The notes: generated by a model from the sequence alone, not told the origin. Counted from the first letter of the stretch, positions 12,990 through 25,688 are shown. The stretch: DNA of 64,000 nucleotides from Nymphaea colorata (GCF_008831285.2 NC_045141.1:19588848-19652847), one strand, 5' to 3'. Numbers and translations: made by a program.

Positions 12990-15028
12990 CTGCTAGTTAC
13001 AACAGGTTAGAATGACACAATAGATCCTCTCATAAACAACACAAAACTAGAGATCCAAAACAAGGAGGTTTGAGGCCCCATATGATGAAAAGTCCTGACA
13101 ATGACCAAATTGGCTGATCCATGAAAAGACAAGAACTACCTTCCGGCAAAAATGGTGCAGCTAGGTCCGCTGAATGTGTAGCATCTTTCAACCATAATAG
13201 ATCTGAGGGTCAAAATAAAAGAACTCCTGAAAGGGATATCTGCACCACAGGGTCTGTGTTATACATCTTTTGGAGGACTGATAAGCAATACCTTCTTAGG
13301 TTGAAGTACACAGAAAAACATACATTAACCATGGTTTTAGAATTCAGATACCTCCCTCCAGACAACATGCACTGAAGTAAGCAATAGAAAAGGAAAAATA
13401 AGAAAAAAAATCTAGTGACCATCTGAACCAAACATGAGACATACCGCACTAGATGCTAAAGCCCATACCATTACGTCATCCATCAACAATAACAACAATA
13501 CCATCCTAAATCACTTGGATTGAACTAGTATAGCCTGTAAGCACTACACCAATGCCAAAAGCACTGAATAGTATACCGAAGAAACAACACAAGAGGGGCA
13601 TATTCTTGTGGAGCCTATACCATTTGATTGATACCTAACACAAGCAAGTAGGCCAAATCCAGCTCATTGAAGTAGTCAGACCACAACAACCAATACATGC
13701 TTCTCGACAGCATACTTTATACTCAAAAAGACAAAAACTCTATACGATAGGTCGGGACATATTTGATAATAGTTCTGGAGCACAGTTGATAGCCAACTGC
13801 TGGACTTCTCAACGTATATAAATTGTTGTAGTGCTTAACATATTTCCAGATCTTTTAAAAGTTGAAAGTAGCCATGCATGTAACTCAAGGTCGACTTATA
13901 AAAAATAGATGACTGCAAATGTGTCCAGAAAACTTGCTGCAAATTGACCTAATAAATTGTCTACGAGGACAACATGTCAAAACACACCATCAGATTCAAC
14001 TGAATTGCTACTTTCTCGAAGTTAAGCTTTAAAAAAGGACAATTATGTCAAACCGAAAGAAGGGTGAGGAAAAAAGATAAAGACAACGCAGTAAGATTAA
14101 ACTTCTTTCATTATGACAAGTTTAGCTTCATAATCCATGGAACAACATTACTTTTTAGTATAGATGCACAAACCTAAAATATTGCAGAAAGAGGGACAAA
14201 TTGGGGCCCGAATATACTAATGAAATTCACATGCCAATTTCGGAACCAATTCTAACAGATGAAGGATGGAAGTTTGGCAGGTCTCTGTGACTAAGTATAT
14301 AGGTCAAACGGAACCGCCTTGTCCCACCATAGCATGGAAAAACTATACACAACCCAATTAAATGGAGGAAATAAAACATATGACCAAACGTAGAGTATTC
14401 CGCCTAGAGTGATCCCTTTGCAGAAGCAAACAATTCATGCGATCAAAGTTGCGACACCCAATTACCCGTGGCAAAATTCCCTTCATCACCCTAATGACAA
14501 CATGCACTACTGGTTGCTCAATTCAGATGCCAAATAAAGATTGATCGAAACCTGAGCAAATAACGCAGTGCAGTATTATATCAGACTCTGAAAAAAGTGG
14601 TCAAACCACATGAAAGCACCTTGAAAATCGAAAAACAAGCAGCCAAATTAGGAAAAAGCAACTAAGTATCCGATGGATCAAATCTGGTGAACCTAAGTCT
14701 GGCTCCAGTAAACTCGTTTTGCACATTTCACAGAACAGCCAATGTCACACTAACATCTAAAATCAAGCATTCATAACCTGTAAATCGGCCTCGAAAAAAC
14801 ACTAGTGAACTCCACAATTTGAGTTGAGAAATCCACATTGCACTGAAAATCGATCCAACTTGTTCAGCAACAACGCTTCTTATTGCCTTCCCACCGGCAC
14901 CTCCCACCCACCTCCTATAGATACGCCTAAATAGCAGCAAACCCTAACCCCGAAAAAAAGCAAAAATGTACCCACAACGCAGACGCCAGAAAAGAGAAAG
15001 AAAGAGGAAAGCAACCAGACATGCACAC
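12990..15028 (-). other. probable 5' leader intron of the MAPKKK gene
   Basis: On the minus strand a good acceptor (CTAGCAG ending at 12990) sits about 70 nt upstream of the MAPKKK start codon. A plausible donor (CAAAG|GTGTGC) lies at 15029/15028, at the edge of a GC-richer block at 15030-15500 that could hold the first non-coding exon and promoter. The 2 kb between are AT-rich without supported genes. This is inferred from splice-site sequence only; other donors are possible. Confidence 0.4.
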
Positions 15029-15920
15029 CTTTGGTTCGATCTCCGCATCTGCGCAGCTCAGTCGATCGCGGAACGGCGGCGAAGCATGGGGAGAGCGGAT
15101 CAAAGAAGAAAGTTGCTAGCCCCCGCCTCGGATTTCTCTGCTAAGTAGGGAGAACCGGAAGGCAGCAGAAAGACGGCGATAATTCCTCGGAGAAAAGAGG
15201 AGTGCTTCATCAGTTGAGTGTAAACAACCAAACTAAGACGGAGAGAGAGCGAGGGAGAATAGGCAGCGAGGACAGCAGGAAATGGGAGGAGGCGGAGCAA
15301 ACAAACGAAAAAAAGCAAATAAAATCCCAAGTTCTGCGGACGAACCGGCAAATGAAGAGGATTTACTCGTAGTAGAACACAAGAAAGGGAGAGAGGGAGA
15401 GGGAGGAAAACGGGCAAAGGGTGGAGCGATACGGTTCGAGCTGACCGACTCGCTAAGAGGAAAAGCGGATCGCCCGATGAGCCGGAGCTACCGCTTGTGG
15501 GTCCCGCATGGCCCCACCACTCCCTCTCTCGTGATGATGTGGCATGCCAAGTAGGATGAAAACAAAAGGTTGGCCAACCAGATGACGTGGCTTCTCTGTG
15601 TGTGTGTGTGTGTGCATGCACACCTAAGGCCAGCGTGTGAGCCCAACGAACGAATCAAACGAAATGCCAAAAAAACGCCGAATATATTCCAAGTCATGCT
15701 ACAAGTTATATTTTATAACATTAAAAGGTATTTAAAACGGCACAGCGCTCGAACCTAGCGCTCTCAAACAAGTGACTCAGCGTCCTTGCATGTGATTCTC
15801 AATATTCAAATTTCTCAGCCTTTAATAAGTCGTAAGAAAAAAAAAAAACATTTTCTGCATGGGCTCTTTTTTGCGTCAATTACTCTTCGCATGTATTTTG
15901 TTTAATTAAATTATTTTTCT

Positions 15921-15923
<3 letters not shown>

Positions 15924-15996
<73 letters not shown>
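15924..15996. repeat. compound (CT)n(AT)n microsatellite
   Basis: About 18 CT units are followed by 18 AT units, between the divergent MAPKKK and ATI-like genes. The open frames running through it (YIYIYI..., EREREREK) are artefacts of the repeat. Confidence 0.95.
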
Positions 15997-15999
<3 letters not shown>

Positions 16000-17150
16000 T
16001 GTGAAGGTATGAGCATGTGTAGCTTTTTTATGAATGAACGGTGCATTGACACCAATGATTGAGGAAGCACATGTGAGAAGGTTAGACCATGTGGGGAGAC
16101 ATCTCATATGTATAGCGAGGCAGAACCAATTATATGGGATGCCTTTTACACTCGGCCTAAAGCTCGTATAATTGCCATTTAGTTAAACATTTATAAACCC
16201 GTTACTTTGCGGATAAAATAGATCGTTTTTTGCTGCGAATGAGGATAGGGTAGGTAGGCATGGCGTGTTTGAATGTCAGTTTTTATGTTATAGCTGAAAA
16301 TTGAACCGCGCACCGACCTGTATCAACCATTTATCAAATTAAATAAGACATTATGGAAATATTGCAACTGCAGAGCTTTGAACTTAGCCATCTTAAAAAA
16401 GTTTAGCCTTTTCCCTTGCAATCTATCTCACAAAAACTGGATCTCGAGCACTTGGTATCAGAAAATAATTCGAGTTCAAAGAAATAATAAGTTTAATACA
16501 AAGCCAAATTCAACAAACGTGAAACATGCCAAATCCTGGATTTAGTATCTAAATACATCTAGGAAAGCAACTTTACTTAATACAAAAACAAGCCTATAGC
16601 ATGAGATTAACACCCAGTGCGTTTAAATTAGCAGTAGGGCTGTACATGAGCTCGACTCGACTCCTATCATGCTTACCTCTAGCTCTGTTGGAGTTCAGGT
16701 CAAGCTGCACAAAGTTAGATCAAGGTCAACTCGACAGATCGATGCAGAGCTTGAGCTCGACTCGTTTAAGCTCGTCTACCTACCGTCTACTAATTTGACT
16801 TGATCTCTTTCATATATTTTTAAGTTTGGAAATTACCAAAAAAAAAAGGATAACATACATTAAACCAGCTTGTTCTAATTTAATTGAGTCAAGTCAAGTT
16901 CATGTAACTCGAACTCATTTCATTTGTCAGCTCAAGTTTTCAGTCAATTACTTAACTGAGTGAGTTCGAGTTGAGATCGCGTTAGCTCAACTCGTCGTAG
17001 AACCCTAATTAGCAGCCAGTTCGGACGATCAATTTTGGGTACTTTTCTGAAAATGTTGCAAAATTGAGGTCAACTTGTTTAATTACACAAAGTAACGGGG
17101 GCGCCATTCTCATGTTTGTCTTAATTTGCTTACTTGTTTTTGTTTAATTG
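15997..17150. other. intergenic DNA with a GCTCGACTCG-type repeat fragment
   Basis: No gene is supported here. From about 16635 to 17000 the sequence keeps returning to GAGCTCGACTCG and its complement (CTCGAGTTGAG, AGCTCAACTCG) in an otherwise AT-rich background. This is a pattern common in degenerate plant transposon remnants. I could not define ends or a target duplication. Confidence 0.4.
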
Positions 17151-17317
17151 TTATAGTTTTCTCATCTTTTCCTATCGCAAATTCTCCTAAAATCCGCTGC
17201 CTATCTTCTCCGGCTAAGAGGAGAAGAGGGAAACTTTTCCCGCGGTCGCGTCGGCGCGACAAATCCTAATGTTCCGTTCGAGGATCCAGCGTTGAATCCA
17301 GGGTTTCTGGTTTTCAG

Positions 17318-18975
17318 GTGAATGAATTCGTTATTACGATTTCGAGTATCCGAGCCTGACGCTTTTTTTTTTTCTTTTTCATATCATAATGTTTTGAGGC
17401 TTTCCAGTGGTTGATCGCTGAAATCTTCCTTTCTTCTTTCTTTTGTTCCCTTTCCTTTGGCCTTTTACTTTTTGCTGGTTGTGGAAATTGAAGATCTTTG
17501 GGCGATTGGGACTTGAACTACATGAGTTTGTGAATTTGTTTGTTCTTCGTATAGTGGTCAGGATCTTGATCCGCGGAAGGTGACTGTTTTATTGAGACCT
17601 GGGCGTTTGATTGGTGGCTCGAGCTCATGATTCGTTTTTGGGTTTTTCTGCTAATCGGTTATTGTGTTTCAAACATTTGGTCCTTATTACAAACATTTTA
17701 TCTAATTGAGTTTTTGGTTATTTTTCGTGGGATAAAACTTTTAGGCTATCCTATTGATTGGTTAAAACTTTCTTTCTTGCATTCGGTACTAGAATTGTGA
17801 TTGTGTTGATGGCATGAATGTTCGGCTTGGATTGTGTTTACCTTTTTTTAGAGCTGATGGTGAACTTTGCTCTCATCTAATTTTCTTACTCTCAATTTAT
17901 CTCGTATCGAGTCAATTTTTTTGGTTGATTACTTAATAATCAATATCGACGGGTTGTTTTCTCAGCTGGTTGGGTTATAGGCATTAGTAATTCCAGTGAA
18001 TATCGTAAATGCAGTGATGGTAGCCTGAATTCTGGATTGCTTACGAATTTAGGATCTTTGAGGTAGGAGATGAATGAGGTTATTGTATTTGGTATTCCTT
18101 TTTTCTGGTTTTAAACAGAGCAGTTTTCTAGCCTGGAGTTACAGTCTTTCTTTTATTTGAATTAATTTTCAAGTCACGATTATTCACTGCCCAGGTGCCG
18201 TTGTTCCATCTTCACTTTTATTGGAATTTCCATTCCGTCATTCATCAAATGTTTTGGATATTATTTTCTGTTTTCTCGTGAGTTTCTTCTTTGAATGTCC
18301 TTTTCCGTTTTGCATTCAATTGCCAACTGGGACTGCACAAGCAACTGCACACATGGTCGCACAGGTCTTATGAATTGTTTGTTGGAAGTAGTGCTTTGTA
18401 TACAGGAGAGTGGAAGCATCTAAATGTGAATAAATTGGAGGCTCCATGTGTTAGTTGCTTGATTAACAGATCGAGTATTGTCTGTTGGTGTGGTTGATGT
18501 GTGTAGATGGTCTGCTGTATATCCTTTGTTGCTTACCTGGTGTCAGTGAAATAAGCACTTGGTCATCTAACATGCTGCTTAGATCCTACTCTTTTAGTTT
18601 TACATCCACAAAAAATTTAGTTACTAATCAATAGCCAAAAGATAAGTTGAGAAAATCGGAAGTCTGACACAGGTTGTTGAAGACCCTAAAAGGGCTAATC
18701 GGTCTGACTTGGTTCAAGTCAGTTGACTATAAATAAACATATACATTTATTAGACGGAGATAAATATAAAAACAAGGCATCTATCAATCTAAATGAATAT
18801 ATATATATATATACACACACACACCCACAGAGATTGCTCGAAAGTCTTGTCATTTAGATTTATAGAATCCAGTAACTTCATATAGCTTATGCTTAAGAAG
18901 AGCAATTCTTTTGTTGTTTCTCCATTCCTTTCCAAGGAAAATTACTTGCCAATTTTAACCTTCGTTCTTCTGCAG
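17318..18975 (+). other. 5' leader intron of the ATI-like gene
   Basis: A donor TTTTCAG|GTGAATG at 17317/17318 follows a pyrimidine-rich and then GC-rich leader (about 17160-17317). The acceptor TTCTGCAG ends at 18975, 17 nt before the start codon. The intron is T-rich as plant introns are and contains an (AT)n(AC)n tract at 18796-18825. A leader intron of this kind is common in plant housekeeping genes. The transcription start is not resolved. Confidence 0.6.
18796..18825. repeat. (AT)n(AC)n microsatellite
   Basis: A short AT run changes to AC repeats inside the leader intron of the ATI-like gene. Confidence 0.9.
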
Positions 18976-18983
18976 GTAAGGGA

Positions 18984-18992
18984 ATGTCCTAG
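18984..18992 (+). promoter_or_regulatory. minimal uORF (ATG-TCC-TAG) abutting the ATI-like start codon
   Basis: Within the last leader exon, which begins at 18976, the bases ATGTCCTAGATGG give a two-codon upstream ORF. Its stop codon is immediately followed by the main ATG at 18993. The arrangement could damp or gate initiation at the main start. The regulatory role is inference; the sequence itself is plain. Confidence 0.5.
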
Positions 18993-21900
18993 ATGGCAGA
19001 CCGTGAAAAGGATCAGGTAGATACTTTACCACGTGGAAATGATTGGGAAGTTGTATCTCTCACTGCATCAGCATATTCTGCATCTCCTGGTGCTAGGCGG
19101 CTTGAAGATGAAGGTGATAGACATGAAGAGCCGGAGGGTTTACAAGAAGAATATGCACGTTCAATGTTTATGTCTGAACATTTTGTGTTTCCACCCTGCG
19201 AACATGAGAATCTGCCTTTGGTGTCAGACGAGGTCTTCTTCACTGGGAGTGTGAAAAATGTTCCAGAGTATGCTGATCAATATTTGCAAGAGGAATCATT
19301 TCAGGCTTCTGAAATAGATGAAGCTGTTGATCAGATGGAGGTGCATAATTTGGGTTCGGAAGAAGGGGAGACAGATGGGAGAACAGGTGAGAACTTGGAC
19401 TCCAGTAGGATGCGGAGCTTCGTTGGATGCTTTGCTGCATCCAATGTTTTTTTGCGTGGAATTCAGTTTTTGATGAAAAAAAGTCAGATGCTTCCATTTC
19501 CATGATAAAGCTTCAAAACGGTTATTATTTTACAAGGTCTTGAATGGACTAATCGAACTAAGCAATCTGCAGTCTTATATCCACTAAAATTGAACCTTTC
19601 TGTGCAGAAGCTGATAGCAGTGGATCAGTCCCTTTCAGCGAAGGTGATCTGATTGAAGCTGAACTGCTCGAAGAGCCAGACTGTTCTGCTTCACGGGCAC
19701 ATTATCCTTCGGATTCTGCAATGTCATCAAAGCAGATGAAAGTGACAAAATGCAATGGATCTGGTCTTCCTCGTGAATCATGGTGGAAAAGACGGGCAGT
19801 GTCTTTATATACTCAGGCTAGGGAGGCAAATGCATTTTGGTCTGTGTTTATTGCTGCAGCTCTGACGGGACTTGCCATTCTAGGTCACCGTTGGCAGCAG
19901 GAGAAGTTGCATATTCAACAGCTTAAGTGGCAAATAAGCATCGGTGATGAGGTAACCTTATTTGGTTATTTTCTCTCAGGTATTTTAGTTTCGCTATATA
20001 TCTGGAAGGACATTTATCATTTATAGCTATTCTAGTTGATGCCTATTGAAAATATTACTTTGTTTTTGGTCCTCCTGCTCTTTCCCCTCCCAGTCCTTTA
20101 TCATCAGCGATCAGTCATCCACTTTGTCCCCCTTATTTGTTTCTCCTTTCCTTGTTGACTTGAACTAACATGTTGTGGTGGTGCCACTTAGGCCTGTTAT
20201 GCCCTTTTAGTTCTCCACATCTAGACTCTCCCTATAAATGTGACTAGCAGAGTGAAAGCAGTAATCATCTGATGCTGAAAATAGTGTCGCAATTGCAACA
20301 TTTTACTCTGTTAAACATGCCATCATTCTCCCCATTCAGTGGAAAAGATGTTATATTTGCTGGTGGTCTGTGCTCTAACCTTTTTACTCATGTGGCTAGT
20401 AGTTTTCTCCTCCTCGAGTAATCTCATTGCTTTCCATTACATTTAATTGCTTTCCATTACATTTCTTACCTACCAAAGGGTGGTTGAGTGGTTTGGATTT
20501 CAGATAAGGGGTGATTTGAGATTCTAGATCACAAATTCTAGGTTTTACACTGATTAACGTTCTGTCACATGCATACAGTTGAAAATATGGGGATACGAGA
20601 GATGATGGATTAGTTGAATTTTCTCTGTGCGTGTGTGCACAGTGCACGTGAGTGAGGGGGGTGGGGGGGGGGAGGAGAGAGAGAGAACATATAGTAGCAT
20701 ACATCATATTATAGTAATGCAGCATATACAGAAACATACATTGGGAGAATCCATTAATTGCATAGGTATGGATAGAATTGTGAGAGAAGTCCATAACATA
20801 AATAGTTGATGTTTTCTTAACAACACCATTAAAACGAACAATTAAATTAGCTGATGGAAGAAGCGGTGAGGTTGGGGCGGGGGGGTGTTGAGGGTGTAGG
20901 TCTGGAAACCAGTGCTAATGAGGGGAGGGCATCAGTTGCTTATTGTCATTTGGTTCATAAACTACTCTGATTGATAAGGCGATGGATGATTAGGGTATCA
21001 TATGGATTTTAGGAATAAGAAGAGTGATTCAGGCTAGCTAGCAGTCTGTACAGTTGAAAGTAGCTCCCTCTCCTCTCCTTTCCATTGTTGGGCTATTTTA
21101 ATATAAACATGCCCAATTCTTGCAAGCATTTGAATGATGTAGTTCTACAGTGCTATGTACCCTTTTTATTAAATGTTAAATGAGAATTAAATTATGTAAC
21201 GATGGTCTGATGGTACATGTATTGATGGTGAAGTGAATGTTAAAAGAGGAAAGGCTTCCCTAAAGCTGATACCAGGAGATAATGTTGTCAAAGACAGTAT
21301 TAGTACTGTATCAGTTTGTATCTGCCAATATGTATTGGCTTGGTCACCGTGTTTTTCAAATTTGTGAGGTTAAAAGATCAAACACTTTAATTTATTTTCA
21401 TATTGATAAATTAAAAAATGAGACCTGTATTGCCGCATATCACGTGGAGGCTGATATGGTCTGATGCAGGGTGACATCGATAACATAAACCAGAGAAGAT
21501 AAAAAAACAAGACCTGTTTTAATGCAATAGATGCATTCTGATAGTTAAGCCTCCTTAAATGCCATCAAGTTGCATCAGACTGTAACCGTTAATCAATGTT
21601 GCCTTTTATTTTGGCAGTTCTCTTATCTCATTTTTCACCGTTTGCTACCCTATTGATGCCTTATGTTATTAGTGATATACTTCTTTGTTAGAGAAGACAG
21701 AATTTGTAATTTTGTTTTTGTTTCTATACGAGTCCTTCAATTCATAGAGTCCAACATGTCATGTAAAAATGAATGTCAATAATAAAATTTATGTTGTACG
21801 TATCGTACGATACTGGGCCGTATCATACGATACGTATCGTCGCGTTTCAAAAATGTGATACGATACACCACTTGTATTGTACAGTTACGATACAGGTACC

Positions 21901-22529
21901 GTATCGTACGATACATAACAATATAGTTACGATACAGTTACGATACATTAATTTTTATTGATTTTTTTCAGATTTTTTTTTTCATTTTTTCAGTTTTTTT
22001 TAAAAAAAATATGATACAATTACGGTATGTTACGATATTTTACGGTATATTAAAGCCAGACCGATATGGCTTACGACACGCTTTTTACAACATTTAATAA
22101 TAGTATACCATGACTGAAAGCGTTGATCAATGTTTCTTTTTGTTTTCGCGGTTCGCTACCCTGTTGATGCCTTGTGTTATTGGTGATATACTTCTTTCTT
22201 AGAGAATACAGAATTTGTAGTTTTATTGTTGTGTCAGCACGAGCCATTCAATGAATACTTTCCAACATGTCATGTAAAAATGAATGTCAATAATAATAGT
22301 AAACCATGAATTTTTCTTGATCCAGTATGAATCCTGAGCTCCTGCATTTTATGCATTCAGTCATTGTTCAGGAACATGTGAGATTGTCAGTCTTTTTAAC
22401 TTTGAATTCTGTAATTTCATTTTGCAGAAATTAAGCCGCATTTTCTCTCCTATGTCGCGGTTGAAAGATGCACTTATTGGCCAGCGTGGGGCTCCACTAC
22501 TGCGCCAGGTCAGTGCAGTTGAGCAATGA
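18993..22529 (+). CDS. ATG8-interacting protein (ATI1/ATI2)-like membrane protein
   Basis: Resembles plant ATI proteins, single-pass membrane proteins that bind ATG8 and mark ER- and plastid-derived bodies for delivery to the vacuole. Exons are 18993-19386, 19608-19951 and 22428-22529, all GT-AG, totalling 840 nt (279 aa; ATI1/2 are of similar length). The N-terminus carries PRGNDWEVVSLTASAY, and W18-E-V-V21 fits an ATG8-interacting motif (W-x-x-V). An acidic middle region follows, then WWKRRAVSLYTQARE and a hydrophobic segment at about 208-224 (FWSVFIAAALTGLAILG). The C-terminal stretch ends KLSRIFSPMSRLKDALIGQRG. Intron 2 is long (2.5 kb) and holds a segmental duplication plus a MITE candidate. 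A splice donor-like CAG|GTCAGT at 22509 could give an alternative C-terminus. The family call rests on the N-terminal motif and overall layout. Confidence 0.82.
21579..22310. repeat. about 200-bp direct duplication split by an insertion
   Basis: Two diverged copies, about 21579-21784 and 22112-22310, share long stretches such as GGTGATATACTTCTTT (with changes), GAATTTGTA and CAACATGTCATGTAAAAATG. Between them lies the CGTATCG-rich insert described separately. Both lie in intron 2 of the ATI-like gene and neither is coding. A local tandem duplication followed by insertion is the simplest reading. Confidence 0.7.
21785..22095. mobile_element. MITE candidate built of CGTATCGTACGATAC palindromes
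   Basis: This 311-bp insert is flanked by AATAATA on both sides (21778-21784 and 22096-22102), a possible 7-bp target duplication, though the motif is low-complexity. Its ends are imperfect inverted repeats (AAATTTATGTTGTA / TTTTTACAACATTT). The interior is dense in GTATCGTACGATAC, GTTACGATACAG and similar palindromes, followed by a T-rich stretch. It encodes no protein. Family unassigned. Confidence 0.5.
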
Positions 22530-22574
22530 GATGATTACATGTATGCAACAGAACTGGATGGTGACAGACAAGAC

Positions 22575-22607
<33 letters not shown>
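22575..22607. repeat. (GA)n microsatellite
   Basis: About 16 GA units in the 3' flank, or 3' untranslated region, of the ATI-like gene. Confidence 0.9.
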
Positions 22608-22611
<4 letters not shown>

Positions 22612-22882
22612 ATTGGCTTATATTCCATCTGGGTCTTAGCCTTGTTCGAGTAATTTCTCAGTATAAACCTGTATCATGCTCTATTGAGTGCTGAATATCT
22701 CGTATAAAGTGTAAATCCTGATCCTGGTTTCTCTCATCAAAGCCGAAACGTGATCCTGTAAGCATTGGAATTCAGGGACTTGGGCATTCTATAGATAAGT
22801 CCGAATTTCCGATCAACCTCTTGGGTAGAAGGCGTGATTAAAGTAATCTGTGTCTACTTTATTGTGCTTTCAAAATTGAAAT

Positions 22883-22917
<35 letters not shown>

Positions 22918-23736
22918 TTGTTTTTCTCTTGAGCAGGCCGTGCAGAAAGCCTCCTAGCACTCGGGAGAATGTGGGGAGCCCTCTGTTCCCGCCAGTCACT
23001 CGCCCGTGCGTAAGTTGACACATCCTTGGACCTTACAGGCAAGGGGGAAAGAGGTGGGGTGCTTTTAGCTCCTGGGCCATCCCAATATGGTTTATTTTCT
23101 CAGCTTAGTGACAGTCTCTCGCCCCGAAACTGGCGGAGACCTTTGTGTTCGGAAACCTTTCTATTTTTTTTCCGCAAGGAAATTTTCCACATAAGATAAA
23201 AGCACAACGAAGTTTTTCATATTGTTAAAGTTGACATTTTCTTATATTGTTTGGGACGCTTTGTTAGTGCTCCTGTGGAAGATGTGAGTTAATTAGGCAA
23301 ATTAGACGCAAATAGCATTTCCCAAGTATAGAGAGAAACAGTTACACTTTGTTGCTCTAAACTTCACTCAGCCGATGCCCTCTTGCACGAGGAAGTGGGG
23401 GGCAGTTGGGGAGGGCGGTGACGTCGCTCGGTGATTGCTCCCCACCACCTGCTATCAGCGGCATCCGACAACGCCATCTTTTTCCTTATTAGTTAGAAAA
23501 AATTTTCATAAACTTCTTTTCTTTTTTTGGTAAATGAGCTTTTACAACCCTGTAAATAGAGGAAAAGTGAATCTATGGATTTGAATTCAGCTGTTTGGAT
23601 CTGGATTAGCTTAGATCCAGCTCAGAATCCTTCCATTTGGATCCATACGTTTTAGATCAAACCCAGGGTCCAAACTAGAAACATAAACAAAAGATGATTC
23701 TCAAACACTATCCCTAGATTGTTTAGCCTCCATCAT

Positions 23737-23769
<33 letters not shown>

Positions 23770-25355
23770 ATGTATATATATATATATATATATACACTTT
23801 GTTTTTCTGGGACAGTGCTTGTAAGGAGGGAGTTGTTCATGTGCCATGGCATGGTGTGCTATGACATGGTGGGACAGTTGAATTGTCCAAATCTAAAAAA
23901 TTGATCCAGTTCCGGTTAAGCACATGTTTTGAAAAAATAGAATTAATGGGATCTGAAGACCCGAAAGCGTAAAAGCAAATCTCATAACTAGACCACTCTT
24001 GAGTATAGAATAAGGTTACAAACGGATCGGATCTGGAAGATAAATAAGGATTTGGATCAGACTGGAGCGGATCATGTCCGACCCGTTGAGAGTTCCGATA
24101 CCACAAGGTGCCAGAATCCCCCAGACAGTGTGCCCTGCTACTGGTGTCTTATTTACCAACCTTATCGATGTCACGCTTTTGATTTAAAAAGTATTTATAT
24201 CTTTACTTAATCAGCCCACTGAAAGACAACTGGTATTATTCAATTGGTTTCACAAAATTTTTAGGCTGATTTCTTCTATTTCGTAAGCGAAATATTTCGA
24301 AATGCTTTGGATTTGGTAAGTTCTTTTCTTTTTTCGCCCACACGAGTGGCCAAAAAGATAAAGAATCGACTATTTTTTTTTTTTATTTTCGAGAAAAAAA
24401 AGAAGCGAAGGGGGACAAAAACTGTGTGAACGTGCGGTGGACTTGTGGGGCTCTCGGGACAGATGACGGTCAACCAACTTTTCTTTTCAGGGCTTTTTAT
24501 CGCCACAGGTGGACATATTTGGGCTTTGACTGTTTGAAAGAACCGGTTTTTCCTGATCGAACCGGGTTTGGTGAGTGGGTTGGAGTTAAAAAACGATTCG
24601 GTTGTGAGGACACAGAGGCCTCATTTAGATCCACACCGGAACTTTTAGGTTCCGATTCACAGCCGGGCTCCAGGACGTCTCGGAGTCAATGCCAGGGCCA
24701 AGCCTCTTTCGGTAATTCCGAGCTAAAAGCAGCATTGCATTGCCTTTTGAGCGTAGGACTCACGTCAGGACATGAGGCGCACGTGCTAAGCGGGAAAGTG
24801 GTGTCATCACACGCGTGCAAATTTCCCACAGCGTTACGTTGGTCCCACGTGGACGGATCCCTGCACCAAAGGGCGACGTGCGTCTCACGAAAGTCCCCAA
24901 CACACCAAGAAGAAGACCATTCTACCCTTCATTTTCTGGAGTCATTTTTTTTCATCTAAACTTAAAAGAGCTTTTTGGCCGCCTTGACCCAGCTGTGCGC
25001 GCTCAAGTCTCAACCCAAGCCAAGCTGAAACGAGTCAGGGTCCGAGCCAGAGCTGGACCGCGTCACATTCCTTTGCTGCGTCCACGGGTTTCGAGTTAGC
25101 AACTTCGCTCGTGGCAACCGCTGGCCGGTCCCATTAGGCCACACTCAGGGTTAGAGCGAGCTAATTACTGAGCTTTATTAATAAGAAGTGGAACGGAAAC
25201 CAGCTAAGCTGAGAAGGACAACAAGGTAATTTGGGAGGTGCGGTGAGCGACACTTACTTAACCAGGCTATCGTGTTAACGTGGCTAACCGCGGTTAAGGC
25301 GGGAAGGTATTAAAGGGCTGGGAAAAATTTTGGCGTGGTTTGACCTCGAGGACGT
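22608..25355. other. intergenic DNA with microsatellites and two CACGTG sites
   Basis: No gene is supported. The stretch contains (CT)n at 22886-22913 and a compound (CT)n(TATC)n(AT)n at about 23733-23797. Two CACGTG (G-box) hexamers lie at 24780-24785 and 24846-24851, about 0.5 kb upstream of the TATA candidate of the next gene, where they could act as bZIP/bHLH sites. The region 24420-25300 is richer in GC and restriction-like hexamers, but its open frames have no protein character that I recognise. Confidence 0.45.
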
Positions 25356-25359
25356 CTCG

Positions 25360-25366
25360 TATAAAC
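25360..25366 (+). promoter_or_regulatory. TATA-box candidate of the hydroxyproline-rich protein gene
   Basis: TATAAAC lies about 330 nt upstream of the start codon. The presumed leader after it has no ATG before 25689. It contains a telo-box-like AAACCCTA at 25466-25473 and four repeats of GGTCTC near 25598-25620. Placement fits a plant TATA promoter with a leader of about 300 nt; the transcription start is not proven. Confidence 0.45.
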
Positions 25367-25688
25367 AGCGGAGGCTTTTTCCACGTTTCGTCTTCGCTTT
25401 AGCTTCTCTTCTTTATCTGCAACTTCTTTCTTCCCTGTCGAAAGTTTTTGTTTACTTTCCTCTCGAAACCCTAGAAAGCTTCCAGCCGATCGCCTTTGCT
25501 TCGACGTTGTCGGGAGGCGGACCTGCGGGATTCTTTGCCGGCGCTTTTCCCGGGAGGATTTCGGGTTTCCGAACGGCCTTCTCTGGCGGACTCGTGGTCT
25601 CGGTCTCGGTCTCGGTCTCCTGGCGGGGCGATCTCCCTCCGAGGACGGGGTTTTTCGCGGGGAACTGGGAGGGGTTTGGTGGGGAGAG

